Source: an uncultured Oscillospiraceae bacterium (lineage in GTDB: Bacteria; Bacillota; Clostridia; Oscillospirales; Acutalibacteraceae). Taken from it: DNA of 13,724 bases. Position 1 is the first letter of the stretch; every line of letters begins with the position of its first letter. The DNA lies in contig URRK01000022.1 of the NCBI GenBank assembly GCA_900550315.1, positions 1 to 13,724 on the forward strand. Reading direction: 5' to 3'. Below the pieces are notes generated by a model. That model did no database searches. It had not been told where the DNA came from and was given only the letters and a program-made list of their open reading frames with translations. The position numbers and the translations under genes are program-made. Below, piece by piece: positions 5,664 to 13,724 of the stretch.

Positions 5664-6329
5664 TTACGCCTCGGCAGCGTGCTTTTTGCGCAGATTTTCC
5701 TCCACCATCATGTTTTTCACCTTCATTAGGCGGGTGGTGGTGCTGCGTTCATTTTCATCCAGCTTCATGGTAATATAGCGAATGGTTTCCTCATACCGCG
5801 GAATCATTACATGCTCCAGCGCATTTACCCGGCGGCGGGTCTTTTCAATTTCGGCCGCCATAAGCTGGCAGGATTTTTCTACCTCGGCCAGGCGGATCAG
5901 ATCCGGCAGCACCTGGGAAAGGGCGGTTACCGCGTCGTCTAAATCGCCGGAGGTGTACGCAAACCCGTAGGAAAACATATCGCTCATATCATCCGTTTTA
6001 AACTGAATGTTAAATTCCGGAATCATTACGCTCATAACATTTTTTTCGCTAACGCTTAAATGTACCTCCTGCTTCGGCAGCGCCAAAGCGGTGTTGATTT
6101 CGGCGTTGCTCATAACGCTTTTGGCAATGGCCATGTGGCTATTGGCGTTTTTCAGCGCTGCCTCAACCTTTACGCGCAGGCGCTGGTTTTCGCGTACCAA
6201 GTCCATAAACTGGCGCATCAGCTCGTCGCGTTTATCTTTCAGCAGCTTGTGCCCGCGGCGCGAGGTATTCAGCTTCTTTTTTAGGTTTGAAAGCTCCATG
6301 CGGGTGGGGTTTACATTTAAAATTGCCAA
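5664..6329 (-). CDS. ntpD: V-type ATPase subunit D (central shaft)
   Basis: This subunit forms the coiled-coil rotor shaft that turns inside the A3B3 head. The N-terminal NVNPTRMEL, LNTSRRGHKLLKDKRDELM and the C-terminal RRVNALEHVMIPRYEETIRY are family signatures, and length (221 residues) is normal. A GTG at 6338 also opens this frame but overlaps the end of the ribosome site. TTG at 6329, giving MAILNVNPTRM, lies 5 nt after the near-perfect Shine-Dalgarno GGAGGTGA and is my preferred start. It is the last gene of the operon, 47 nt after ntpB. A roughly 200-nt untranslated tail with repeats follows before the likely terminator. Confidence 0.95.
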   Translation of the reverse strand: MAILNVNPTRMELSNLKKKLNTSRRGHKLLKDKRDELMRQFMDLVRENQRLRVKVEAALKNANSHMAIAKSVMSNAEINTALALPKQEVHLSVSEKNVMSVMIPEFNIQFKTDDMSDMFSYGFAYTSGDLDDAVTALSQVLPDLIRLAEVEKSCQLMAAEIEKTRRRVNALEHVMIPRYEETIRYITMKLDENERSTTTRLMKVKNMMVEENLRKKHAAEA

Positions 6330-6355
6330 GCGGCTCACCTCCCTTTTATTCTGCC

Positions 6356-6376
6356 GGCAAGGCCAAACGGCCCGCC
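6356..6376 (-). promoter_or_regulatory. Intercistronic hairpin between ntpB and ntpD
   Basis: Directly after the ntpB stop, the minus strand reads GGCGGGCC-gttt-GGCCTTGCC, a short GC stem. With no T-run it is unlikely to terminate. It may tune mRNA stability, since the holoenzyme needs three B but only one D. Confidence 0.35.
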
Positions 6377-7771
6377 TTAATGCTCGGCACCGGCGGCGTT
6401 GTTATTATCATAATACTTTGCCAAAAACTTTTCGTCAATTCGCTTTAGCTCGCTGCGCGGCAAAATTTTAAGCAGCTCCCAGCCAATATCCAGCGTTTGC
6501 TCAATAGTGCGGTTGGTTTGGTACCCTTGGGAAACGTACTTTTCCTCAAACGCGTCGGCAAATTCGGCGTATTTTTTATCTACCTCGGTTAGGGCCGATT
6601 CACCCAAAATGGTCATAAGCTCTTTACAATCCTTGCCGCGGGCGTAGGCCGAAAACAGCTGGTTCATGGTGTTGGAATGGTCGGCGCGGGTCTTGCCCTC
6701 GCCAATGCCTTTATCCTTTAACCGGGAAAGGGAGGGCAAAACATCAATTGGCGGCGTAATGCCCTTGCGGTACAGCTCGCGGGAGAGTATAATTTGCCCC
6801 TCGGTAATGTAACCCGTAAGGTCGGGAATGGGGTGCGTCTTATCGTCCTCCGGCATGGTTAAAATAGGGATCATGGTAATAGAGCCGCTGCAGCCCTGCT
6901 GGCGGCCGGCCCGCTCGTAAATCGAGGCCAGATCGGTATACATATAGCCGGGATAACCGCGACGGCCGGGCACCTCTTTACGGGCGGCCGAAACCTCGCG
7001 CAATGCGTCGGCATAATTGGTAATATCGGTTAAAATTACCAGCACGTGCATCCCTTTTTGAAAGGCTAAATATTCGGCCGCGGTTAGAGCCATTTTAGGG
7101 GTGGCAATACGCTCAATGGCCGGGTCGTTGGCCAGGTTTACAAACAGCACGGTACGGTCTAAGGAGCCGGCCTCGCGAAAGCTGTTTACAAAGTAGTTAG
7201 ATTCCTCAAAAGTAATGCCCATGGCGGCAAAAACAACGGCAAATTGCTCGTTCGTTCCGCGCACCTTTGCCTGCCGGGCAATTTGCGCCGCAAGGTTTGA
7301 ATGCGGCAGGCCCGAGGCCGAAAAAATTGGCAGCTTTTGCCCGCGAACCAAAGTATTTAACCCGTCGATTGCCGAAACCCCGGTTTGAATAAACTCCTGC
7401 GGGTAGCGGCGGGCGGCGGGGTTCATGGGGTGACCGTTTACATCCAGCCGCATTTCGGGAATAATTTCCGGCCCGTTATCAATCGGTCGGCCCAACCCGT
7501 CAAACACGCGGCCCAGCATATCGGTAGAAACGCCCAGCTCCATTTGGCGGCCCAAAAAGCGCACCTTGCTGTTGGCCAGGTTAATGCCGGTAGAGCTTTC
7601 AAACAGCTGCACCAGCGCGTTGGTGCCGTCAACCTCCAGCACGCGGCAGCGGCGGGTCTCGCCGCTTTCCAGCTCAATTTCGCCCAGCTCGTTGTAGGCA
7701 ACGCCCTGCACCTGCTTTACCAGCATTAACGGGCCCGAAACCTCTTCAATTGTTCTGTACTCCTTTGGCAT
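6377..7771 (-). CDS. ntpB: V-type ATPase subunit B (non-catalytic head subunit)
   Basis: This subunit alternates with A in the A3B3 head and supplies the arginine finger to the catalytic site. At 464 residues it is full length. The place of a Walker A loop is taken by SASGLPHSNLAAQIARQAKV (151-170), the usual degenerate form in B. R350 in PSLSRLKDKG has the same number as the arginine finger of E. hirae NtpB. ERAGRQQGCSGSITMIP and PDLTGYITEGQI are family signatures. The ntpA stop TAA is immediately followed by this ATG with no base between. The ribosome site AGGAGG lies inside the end of ntpA, so the two are probably translationally coupled, fitting their 1:1 stoichiometry. Confidence 0.97.
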   Translation of the reverse strand: MPKEYRTIEEVSGPLMLVKQVQGVAYNELGEIELESGETRRCRVLEVDGTNALVQLFESSTGINLANSKVRFLGRQMELGVSTDMLGRVFDGLGRPIDNGPEIIPEMRLDVNGHPMNPAARRYPQEFIQTGVSAIDGLNTLVRGQKLPIFSASGLPHSNLAAQIARQAKVRGTNEQFAVVFAAMGITFEESNYFVNSFREAGSLDRTVLFVNLANDPAIERIATPKMALTAAEYLAFQKGMHVLVILTDITNYADALREVSAARKEVPGRRGYPGYMYTDLASIYERAGRQQGCSGSITMIPILTMPEDDKTHPIPDLTGYITEGQIILSRELYRKGITPPIDVLPSLSRLKDKGIGEGKTRADHSNTMNQLFSAYARGKDCKELMTILGESALTEVDKKYAEFADAFEEKYVSQGYQTNRTIEQTLDIGWELLKILPRSELKRIDEKFLAKYYDNNNAAGAEH

Positions 7772-9535
7772 TTAGCGTTCCTCCTGTTCGGCGGCTTTTA
7801 CCGCAGCTTGCAGCTCATTTAACACCGCGTTGTACTTTTCGTCAATCTGCTCCTCGGGCGTGTACTTAAAGCGGCCAATTTGCTCGCGCACCGGCAGGTT
7901 TGCCAGCGTTTCAATGTTCGCGTTTTGCGCCACCGCATTTGCACATTCATCGTAATAGGCTAAAATTAACCGCATCATATAAAGCTGCTTTTTCAGCGAA
8001 GTGTAGGTATCTACCTCGTGAAAGGCCAACTGGTGCAAAAAGTCCTCGCGAATGGAGCGGGCCGTTTCCATTTTTAAACGGTCGCCCGGCGATAAAGCGT
8101 CCATGCCAACCAGCTTAACAATTTCATCTAACTTAGCCTCATCCTGCAGCAGTGCCATTAAGCGGCCGCGCAGCTTCATCCAATCCGGGTCTACATTTTT
8201 TTCAAACCACGGGGCTAAAGAGTCGGTGTAAAGCGAGTAGCTGGTAAGCCAGTTAATAGCGGGAAAGTGGCGCTTGTAGGCCAGGGCGGAATCTAACCCC
8301 CAGAACACCTTAACAATACGCAGGGTGGCCTGCGAAACCGGCTCGGAAATATCGCCGCCGGGGGGCGATACCGCCCCAATTACCGAAAGGGCGCCCTCGC
8401 GCGCGTCTTGCCCTAAAGAAATCACATGACCGGCACGCTCGTAAAACTGCGCCAAACGGCTGCCAAGGTAGGCGGGGTAGCCCTCCTCGCCCGGCATTTC
8501 CTCTAACCGGCCGGACATTTCGCGCAGCGCCTCGGCCCAGCGGGAGGTGGAATCGGCCATAAGGGCTACCGAATAGCCCATGTCCCTAAAATATTCGGCA
8601 ATGGTAATGCCGGTGTAAATAGAAGCCTCACGCGCGGCTACCGGCATATCGGAGGTGTTGGCAATAAGCACCGTGCGTTCCATTAAGGATCTGCCGGTGT
8701 GCGGGTCGATCAGCTCCGGAAACTCGTTTAAAACATCGGTCATTTCGTTGCCGCGCTCGCCGCAGCCAATGTAAACTACAATATCGGCCTCGGCCCATTT
8801 TGCCAGCTGGTGCTGCGTTACCGTTTTGCCCGAGCCAAACGGGCCGGGAATAGCGGCCACGCCGCCTTTGGCAATGGGGAACATGGCGTCTATTACACGC
8901 TGGCCGGTAATGAGCGGTTTGTCGGGGCTTAGCTTTTTGGCGTACGGGCGCCCTTTACGAACCGGCCATTTTTGCATAAGGCTCAGCGGCAGCTCGCCCT
9001 TTTCGGTCTGCAGCACGCAAACGGTTTGGTCTACTTTAAAATCGCCGGCGGTAATGCTTTTAACCGTGCCGGATTTTCCCGGCGGGACCATAATTTTTTG
9101 GGTTACAATGTCGGTCTCCCGCACGGTGCCTAAGACATCGCCCTCCAAAACCTTGTCGCCTACCTGAACGGTAGGCTCAAAATGCCAAATTAAATCGCGC
9201 TTTAGGGCGCTGACCTCTACGCCGCGCTCTAAATTATTGCCGGATATTTTCATAATATCGTCCAGCGGGCGTTGAATACCGTCAAAAATGCTGCCAATTA
9301 AGCCGGGGCCCAGCTCTACGCTCATAGGCTCGCCGGTAGATTCCACCGGCTCCCCGGTGCCAAGGCCCGAGGTCTCCTCGTAAACCTGAATCGAAGCCCT
9401 GTCTCCGTGCATTTCAATAATCTCGCCAATCAGGCGCTGATTGCTGACCCGCACCACATCAAACATATTTGCGTCACGCATACCGTCCGCCACTACCAGC
9501 GGGCCGGCAACCTTGGTAATAATCCCCTTGCTCAT
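7772..9535 (-). CDS. ntpA: V-type ATPase subunit A (catalytic)
   Basis: This is the catalytic nucleotide-binding subunit of the soluble V1/A1 head, 587 residues, which is normal. The Walker A loop is GPFGSGKT (231-238). GCGERGNE (257-264) carries the catalytic glutamate E260. The A-specific non-homologous insert lies about 110-190, with IVPP-type sequence KIMVPPGKSGTVK. SVALMADSTSRWAEALRE and EEGYPAYLGSRLAQFYERAG are further signatures. The frame is open six codons upstream to a TTG (9553) overlapping the ntpF stop. I chose ATG 9535 (MSKGIITKVAGPL) because it matches the family start and follows GAGG at about 12 nt. The preceding gene ends at 9550 and ntpB follows with zero spacing. Confidence 0.97.
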   Translation of the reverse strand: MSKGIITKVAGPLVVADGMRDANMFDVVRVSNQRLIGEIIEMHGDRASIQVYEETSGLGTGEPVESTGEPMSVELGPGLIGSIFDGIQRPLDDIMKISGNNLERGVEVSALKRDLIWHFEPTVQVGDKVLEGDVLGTVRETDIVTQKIMVPPGKSGTVKSITAGDFKVDQTVCVLQTEKGELPLSLMQKWPVRKGRPYAKKLSPDKPLITGQRVIDAMFPIAKGGVAAIPGPFGSGKTVTQHQLAKWAEADIVVYIGCGERGNEMTDVLNEFPELIDPHTGRSLMERTVLIANTSDMPVAAREASIYTGITIAEYFRDMGYSVALMADSTSRWAEALREMSGRLEEMPGEEGYPAYLGSRLAQFYERAGHVISLGQDAREGALSVIGAVSPPGGDISEPVSQATLRIVKVFWGLDSALAYKRHFPAINWLTSYSLYTDSLAPWFEKNVDPDWMKLRGRLMALLQDEAKLDEIVKLVGMDALSPGDRLKMETARSIREDFLHQLAFHEVDTYTSLKKQLYMMRLILAYYDECANAVAQNANIETLANLPVREQIGRFKYTPEEQIDEKYNAVLNELQAAVKAAEQEER

Positions 9536-9549
9536 TTTAAAGTTACACC

Positions 9550-9876
9550 TCAATCCTGATTTTGCAAAATGTTAGAGCCCACGGCGCGCTCCACACTTTT
9601 AAACACATTCCGCAGCCCGTTTCCGGTGTTGCCTAAAACGCCCGGAATTAAAATAATAGCCGGCAGCGGTTTGTCGTTGTAACGGGCAATCTCCTGCGCT
9701 AAGCCCTGCGCCAGCGCCTCGGTAATATAAATAACGCCATAGCCGTTTTGCGCCAGGCGGTGCAGGGTCTCGCCGGCCTTTTTTATCTCGGCCGGTTCAA
9801 ACGCAAAGGTTTCCAACCCCAGCGCGGCGTAGCCGCTAATGCTGGCGGCGTCCCCCATACAGGCAAGTTTATACAT
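9550..9876 (-). CDS. ntpG: V-type ATPase subunit F (NtpG in E. hirae naming)
   Basis: This 108-residue protein is the small subunit bound to the D shaft; in related enzymes it modulates rotation and ATPase activity. The C-terminal IPGVLGNTGNGLRNVFKSVE followed by RAVGSNIL is a clear subunit F signature. YKLACMGDAASISGYAALGL fits its N-terminal Rossmann-like start. It overlaps the end of ntpC by 8 nt, with its own GAGGG site about 6 nt upstream. It ends 14 nt before the chosen ntpA start. Naming differs between systems (F, or G in Enterococcus). Confidence 0.93.
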   Translation of the reverse strand: MYKLACMGDAASISGYAALGLETFAFEPAEIKKAGETLHRLAQNGYGVIYITEALAQGLAQEIARYNDKPLPAIILIPGVLGNTGNGLRNVFKSVERAVGSNILQNQD

Positions 9877-10843
9877 AAAGCGCCCTCACCCTCTTTTCAA
9901 TATCCTCACGGCTAATACCGTTTTGTTTACAGTTAAAAATAATGCGAACCGTTTTTAGCTCGGCGGCTACGGCAAAGTAGTAGGCCGCCAAGGGCTGCGG
10001 CCCAAGGCTAATTAGCCGGGCCTCGTCTAACAGCTGCAGCAGCCGGTCGTCGCAAAATCTTTCAAAGCTTGAAAAGCCCTTTAAGGCGGCTTTGCCGGCC
10101 TCCGGCCCCCAAACGGTTGTAAGGTAGGCGGCAAGCTCCTCGGTGCTTTGGGCGGCAGCTGCAGCCAAAGCCGCAGCGTTTAAGGCGGGGCTTTGCGGCA
10201 GCAGCGGTTTAATAAACGCGGCGTCCTTACCACGGCTGCACAGCCGCAGCGCCGCTTGAAACGCAGCACCTTGCAGCCGGGCGGCGGCAATTTTTAAAAA
10301 CAGGCTGCAGCGGGTGCTTTCAGCCATTTGGTACTGCACCGCCAAGGCGGCGTTATCTAAATAAACATCTGTTGCAAAGCCGTCGGCCGTTTGGGTAATA
10401 AGGCGGTAGGCCTGCTCGGCCGGCTGCCTTAAATAGGGGGGTAAAAGTGAAAAGCGCTTTTCCCGCAGGGCCTGCTGCAATAATTCTACGCTTGTTAAAG
10501 CCGGTGTTTGAATAAGCCCGGCCAGCTCGCAGCCCGAAACCAACGCCTTTAAAACGGCTTTAAGGTTGTGAAAATCGTTTGGTACAATTAAAAATTGCAG
10601 CTCGGCGGCGTCCGGCGCGCACTCGCTTAAAAGCGCCCAGCAATTTTCGGCCCGTTTTTGCAGCAGGGCGTTTAAATTTTCGGTCTCCTCAGCCTCCTGC
10701 CAGCCAAGGTCGGCCAAAACTCTAAAAAATTCGCGTGCGTCGGCCGCGGCAATCAGCCGCTCGGTGTCGGCCTTTTTCAGCAGCGCCGCTTCATGCACGC
10801 GCACCTTGGCAACGGCGTAGGCGTACTCGGTGTCTTTTAACAT
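9869..10843 (-). CDS. ntpC: V-type ATPase subunit C (rotor connector, yeast d homologue)
   Basis: This funnel-shaped subunit sits on the proteolipid ring and links it to the D/F shaft. The protein of 324 residues starts MLKDTEYAYAVAKVRVHEA and contains VPNDFHNLKAVLKALVSG, typical of the C/d family. The sequence is alanine-rich and more divergent than the other subunits, as is usual. The frame is open upstream to 11065, but those about 74 residues are arginine- and cysteine-rich and unlike the family. ATG 10843 has GGAGG 9 nt upstream. A 261-nt gap separates it from ntpE, large for this operon. It overlaps the F gene by 8 nt. Confidence 0.9.
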   Translation of the reverse strand: MLKDTEYAYAVAKVRVHEAALLKKADTERLIAAADAREFFRVLADLGWQEAEETENLNALLQKRAENCWALLSECAPDAAELQFLIVPNDFHNLKAVLKALVSGCELAGLIQTPALTSVELLQQALREKRFSLLPPYLRQPAEQAYRLITQTADGFATDVYLDNAALAVQYQMAESTRCSLFLKIAAARLQGAAFQAALRLCSRGKDAAFIKPLLPQSPALNAAALAAAAAQSTEELAAYLTTVWGPEAGKAALKGFSSFERFCDDRLLQLLDEARLISLGPQPLAAYYFAVAAELKTVRIIFNCKQNGISREDIEKRVRALYV

Positions 10844-11104
10844 ATCTGTTTTCCTCCGGCAAAGGCAGCAAGGGCTGGCCGGCAAAAGCCGTTTGCCCGG
10901 CGCCTTAAAATTAAAGGGTACGGCCTTACAGCGTTGCCCGCCCGGCCGCCGCGGTAACCTGCGGCGCCTTAAAAGGCCAAAAAGCTTGCCGTTTTGGGTT
11001 GTAAATTTTTTGCTGTATTTTAAGCAAAGCCCGCAGCAGGCACCGGCGTTTTGCCGGGGCCGCACGCTTAAAAGCTAAACCTAAGAGCTAAACCCTGCCC
11101 CGCG
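10844..11104 (-). other. Untranslated gap inside the ATPase operon
   Basis: The 261 nt between ntpE and ntpC contrast with spacings from overlap to 47 nt elsewhere in the operon. On the minus strand the gap holds two copies of TTTTAAGGCGCCG (plus 10898-10910 and 10962-10974), a doubled GTTTAGCT near plus 11070-11090, and short GC hairpins. I see no convincing internal promoter, terminator or small gene. It may be an mRNA processing or stability region, or leftover inserted sequence. Confidence 0.4.
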
Positions 11105-11668
11105 TTAGGCAAACAACATGGCGGCAAGGCTGTCTTTTAATTCGTCCCGTTTTTCCCGCAGCAGGGCGGCAAAGGTGCAATTTTGCTCCACCTTACCGTA
11201 GCGCAAAATAAACCCGTTTTTAAGGCTTGCGGGAACCGCCTTTAGCTCGGGGTAGGGGGCCAAAAGCCTTTCGGCCAGGGCGTTACAGTCCCGCTCGTTC
11301 AGTAAAACCTCGCCCGGCTGGCCGGTGCGGCACTTTTTTAACAGCCCCTGCAGCGCGGTAAAGTATTCCTCCCCCGAAAGGGCGTTTAGCTGCTCGGCCA
11401 CGGCGGCCAGCGTTTGCTCTAACAGCAAGGCCCTTGCCTCCAGCGCCCTGCGGCTTTGCAAGGCTTCGGCGGCGCTTTGCGCTTTTTGCCTTCGGGTTTG
11501 GTACAACGCCCTGGCGTTTTCGGCGGCGGTGTTGTAGGCCTGTTCGGCCGCCTTTTCGCCCCGGGCGGTTATTTCGTTTGCCTGCTGCTGCGCTTTTTGC
11601 AGCACCTCATTGCAGGCGGCGTCGCCGTCTTTTTTAATTTGGGCAATAATTTTTTCTAAGCCGGTCAT
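11105..11668 (-). CDS. ntpE: V-type ATPase subunit E (peripheral stalk)
   Basis: This is a stator stalk subunit that ties the A3B3 head to subunit I. Of its 187 residues, roughly 1-95 form a long charged alpha-helix rich in A, Q, E and K, such as EVLQKAQQQANEITARGEKA, suited to a coiled coil with subunit G/H. A compact C-terminal domain (about 100-187) includes GKVEQNCTFAALLREKRDEL. Sequence identity across this family is low; the assignment rests on size, helix pattern and its position between K and C. ATG 11668 has a GGGGGG site 6 nt upstream, and ntpK ends 15 nt before. The partner stalk subunit G/H is not in the window and may lie upstream of ntpI. Confidence 0.9.
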   Translation of the reverse strand: MTGLEKIIAQIKKDGDAACNEVLQKAQQQANEITARGEKAAEQAYNTAAENARALYQTRRQKAQSAAEALQSRRALEARALLLEQTLAAVAEQLNALSGEEYFTALQGLLKKCRTGQPGEVLLNERDCNALAERLLAPYPELKAVPASLKNGFILRYGKVEQNCTFAALLREKRDELKDSLAAMLFA

Positions 11669-11683
11669 GGTAATCCCCCCGGT

Positions 11684-12181
11684 TTAACCAATTTGAACGC
11701 CGGAAACAATTAAAATAGAAACCAGCAGCGCTAAAATAGCGTAGGTTTCAACCATGGCGGCCATAATTAACGCTTTGCTGCTTTGCTCGGGCTTTTTGGC
11801 AACAATGCCAACGCCGGCCGCGGCGGTTTTGCCCTGCGCAATGGCCGAAAACAGGCCGGTAATTGCAATTGGCATACAGCCGCCAAACAGCGCCAGGCCC
11901 TGGTTTAGGGTTACCGCAGCGGCGCTGCCGCCAATTGCCCCAACCTTAGAAAGCACCAGCACCGCCACCAGCAAGCCGTACAGGCCCTGCGTACCAGGCA
12001 GCAGCTGCAAAATTAAAACCTTACTGAATTTACCCGGATCCTCGGACACCAAACCGGCGGCCGCCTGACCCACCAGGCCAACGCCCTTAGCCGAACCAAT
12101 GCCCGCCAGCAGCGCCGCCAGCGCAGCGCCTAAAATTGCAATTTCAAACCCAATGTTGTTAAAAATTGTTGCCATGTTCAT
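11684..12181 (-). CDS. ntpK: V-type ATPase subunit K (proteolipid ring, Na+-type ligand set)
   Basis: This 165-residue ring subunit has four membrane helices, a duplicated hairpin of the 16-kDa V-type class. The first hairpin carries LLPGTQGLYG and the second AAMVETYAIL with the ion-carrying E145. Compared with E. hirae NtpK, whose Na+ ligands are L61, T64, Q65, Q110 and E139, this protein has L61, T64, Q65, Q116 and E145; the last two are each shifted by six. The full Na+ ligand set is therefore present, and Na+ coupling is inferred. Its ATG overlaps the ntpI stop as ATGA, with GGAGG 10 nt upstream. A second ATG two codons in is less well spaced. High expression is expected because about ten copies form the ring. 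Confidence 0.96.
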   Translation of the reverse strand: MNMATIFNNIGFEIAILGAALAALLAGIGSAKGVGLVGQAAAGLVSEDPGKFSKVLILQLLPGTQGLYGLLVAVLVLSKVGAIGGSAAAVTLNQGLALFGGCMPIAITGLFSAIAQGKTAAAGVGIVAKKPEQSSKALIMAAMVETYAILALLVSILIVSGVQIG

Positions 12182-13724
12182 AATTCATTTTCCTCCTTGA
12201 ATTTTACATATTGCGTTTGTACCTTTAAGGGTGCAAAGGCGCGGCCCCCACCCTCGTAAAACTTTGAAAACAGCTCAACAAACTGCAGCCGTGCCGCGTG
12301 TACATAGGCGCCCAGCAAATTAACGGCAATGTTCAGCCCGTGCCCTAACGGAAAAACAATTAACAGCAGTACTGTTTTAAGCACCATGTTTTCGGGCATG
12401 GTGGCCATCATATTAATTACCCCGGCAATAGAGCCGGTGGCAAGCCCCAACGCCAGCAACCGCGAGTAGGAAAGAATATCGCCCAGCCAGCCCGAGGCAA
12501 AATTGTACATTCCGTACAACCCGCCCAGCAGACGCTTTAGGGGGTTGCGGCTGGCCCTTGCGCTGGTTAGCACAAAAATAACGGCGCCCGCTGCGGCAAG
12601 GTACAGCCCATAGGTTGAAAGTCGGCTGTTTACCGGCACAAAAATGCCGGCGCCAAAGGGCATAATGCCTAAAATCATGCAATACACCGGCAGGGTGTCA
12701 AACACGGCGTCAAACACCTTGTGCTGCCGCAGCAGCTGCCAGCAGTTTACCGCCACGCCCACAAACAGGTGAATAATACCTAATAAAAACGAAACCAGCA
12801 GCAGTTTTACCGGGTTGGCCATTGGCTCAAACCACAGCGCGATTTGCGAGGTGGTAACGGTGGTGTGAAAATAATTTTTGGCAATAACGGGAATAATATC
12901 GCCAAACCAGCTGCCAAAAAGCGCCCCCCAAAACACGGTGGAAATACCGCAGTAAAAGAACATTTTAAGGCTGCGGCGCAGCGTGCCCTCTACCTTAGAT
13001 TTTTTAAGAATAAGCCCGGTTACCAGCGTCATAACCAGGCCGTAGCCGGCATCCGAAAGCATCATACCAAAAAACAGGTAGTAAAAAAACGCAAAAATGG
13101 GGGTGGGGTCGGTATCCTGCCGGTTGGGCAGGGCGTACATTTCGGTAATGGCCTCGGCCGGGGCGTTAAATCGGTTGTTTTCCAGCAGCACCGGGGGGTC
13201 TTCCTCCGGCGGCGGGTTACTTACCGTTATGGCAACGCTAAAGCGTTTTTCCAGCTCTTTGGTTAGCGGCAAGGCATTTTTTTGGGCAATCCACCCGCAT
13301 AAGATCAGGGTCTTATCGGTGGTTCCGGCCGCCTGCAGCGCACGGTACTGGTCTCGCTTTAGGGTTAAAAGGTCTATTAAAAAGTGCAGCTCCCGCTGGC
13401 GGCCCGAAAGGGCCTTTAAAGCCTTGGTGTTTTCCTCAATTTGGGTCTGCAGGCGCTTGTTTTCGGCCAAATAACGCTCCAGCCGCACCTTTGGCGGGTG
13501 CGCGGTTGGGTCGGCCGGCTGCGCAAAGCCCAATTTTCGGGCGGCGGCAAGTACCGCCTGCTGCACCGAGCGGTGGCAAAACACCACGGCCCGGGTTTGC
13601 TCCTTAGCGCCGGGCAGCACCTTGGCTTCTACTAAATTGGTGTTAGCGGCTTTGCCAAGCTCGGCCGTTAGCTGCTCGGCCGTAAAAGCGCCGGGCAGGC
13701 TGCCAACCGCACAGGCTACATTTT
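12178..13724 (-). CDS. ntpI: V-type ATPase subunit I (stator membrane subunit), 5' end missing
   Basis: This large stator subunit forms the ion half-channels next to the K ring and anchors the peripheral stalks. The visible part has a soluble segment with a coiled coil (around KVRLERYLAENKRLQTQIEE). It is followed by several hydrophobic helices starting at FAFFYYLFFGMMLSDAGYG, the entry signature of the family membrane domain. The SYSRLLALGLATG segment carries an arginine that may be the stator charge facing the ring glutamate. A GTG at 13620 could open the frame, but codons continue without a stop to the window edge (FTAEQLTAELGKAANTNL and onward). The true start is therefore outside. The stop overlaps ntpK by 4 nt (ATGA). 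Confidence 0.93.
   Translation of the reverse strand, partial: NVACAVGSLPGAFTAEQLTAELGKAANTNLVEAKVLPGAKEQTRAVVFCHRSVQQAVLAAARKLGFAQPADPTAHPPKVRLERYLAENKRLQTQIEENTKALKALSGRQRELHFLIDLLTLKRDQYRALQAAGTTDKTLILCGWIAQKNALPLTKELEKRFSVAITVSNPPPEEDPPVLLENNRFNAPAEAITEMYALPNRQDTDPTPIFAFFYYLFFGMMLSDAGYGLVMTLVTGLILKKSKVEGTLRRSLKMFFYCGISTVFWGALFGSWFGDIIPVIAKNYFHTTVTTSQIALWFEPMANPVKLLLVSFLLGIIHLFVGVAVNCWQLLRQHKVFDAVFDTLPVYCMILGIMPFGAGIFVPVNSRLSTYGLYLAAAGAVIFVLTSARASRNPLKRLLGGLYGMYNFASGWLGDILSYSRLLALGLATGSIAGVINMMATMPENMVLKTVLLLIVFPLGHGLNIAVNLLGAYVHAARLQFVELFSKFYEGGGRAFAPLKVQTQYVKFKEENEL

Noticed and set aside
6330..6338. GTG at 6338 as the ntpD start
   Set aside because: It overlaps the Shine-Dalgarno sequence itself; TTG at 6329 has workable spacing and the usual family N-terminus. 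The difference is three residues.
10844..11065. N-terminal extension of subunit C to give 398 residues
   Set aside because: The extra residues are rich in R, C and P and unlike the family. The internal ATG at 10843 has a good Shine-Dalgarno site and yields the normal family start.
12844..13266. Plus-strand 140-codon open frame inside ntpI
   Set aside because: It is antisense to a clear membrane-subunit frame and its lysine/glycine-rich product resembles no family.

Overview
The window looks like chromosome from an anaerobic Firmicute, probably a clostridial gut bacterium of the Oscillospiraceae/Ruminococcaceae kind. I infer this from protein character, moderate GC with T-rich intergenic hairpins, strong Shine-Dalgarno sites and an archaeal/V-type ATPase operon. 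No rRNA, tRNA, insertion sequence, phage gene or CRISPR array was found.

Layout, left to right. (1) 1-194: the 3' end of a plus-strand phosphoheptose isomerase gene (gmhA), followed by two terminator-like hairpins. (2) About 320-867: a long noncoding leader region. It has a near-consensus promoter, a terminator-like hairpin right behind it, a second long hairpin, and a possible tiny gene that appears frameshifted at a run of seven A. (3) 868-2601: an ammonium transporter fused in one polypeptide to a P-II (GlnB/GlnK) signalling domain. (4) 2962-5202, minus strand: a two-gene nucleotide-sugar unit, capE (UDP-GlcNAc 4,6-dehydratase) then capG (UDP-GlcNAc 2-epimerase type). It has its own promoter; the CapF reductase usually found between the two is absent here. 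(5) 5664-13724, minus strand: a V-type ATPase operon transcribed I-K-E-C-F-A-B-D. The subunit I gene runs off the right edge.

How the genes work together. NtpA/B/D/F form the rotary head and shaft, NtpC connects the shaft to the NtpK ring, and NtpE and NtpI form the stator. The proteolipid carries the full set of ligand residues known from the sodium-binding Enterococcus hirae ring, so the pump or synthase is probably Na+ coupled. CapE and CapG belong to the route from UDP-GlcNAc to UDP-N-acetyl-L-fucosamine, used in capsule or other surface glycans; GmhA makes the heptose precursor for surface sugars. The Amt-PII fusion handles ammonium uptake and its nitrogen/energy gating.

The least ordinary material is noncoding. 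A 13-bp tail follows three separate hairpins identically. An 11-bp motif recurs only between genes as far as I could see. There is a 34-bp perfect palindrome, a short degenerate repeat cluster with 35-bp spacing, and a structured leader in front of the Amt-PII gene. I did not see a defence system, a mobile element or another clearly new multi-gene system.
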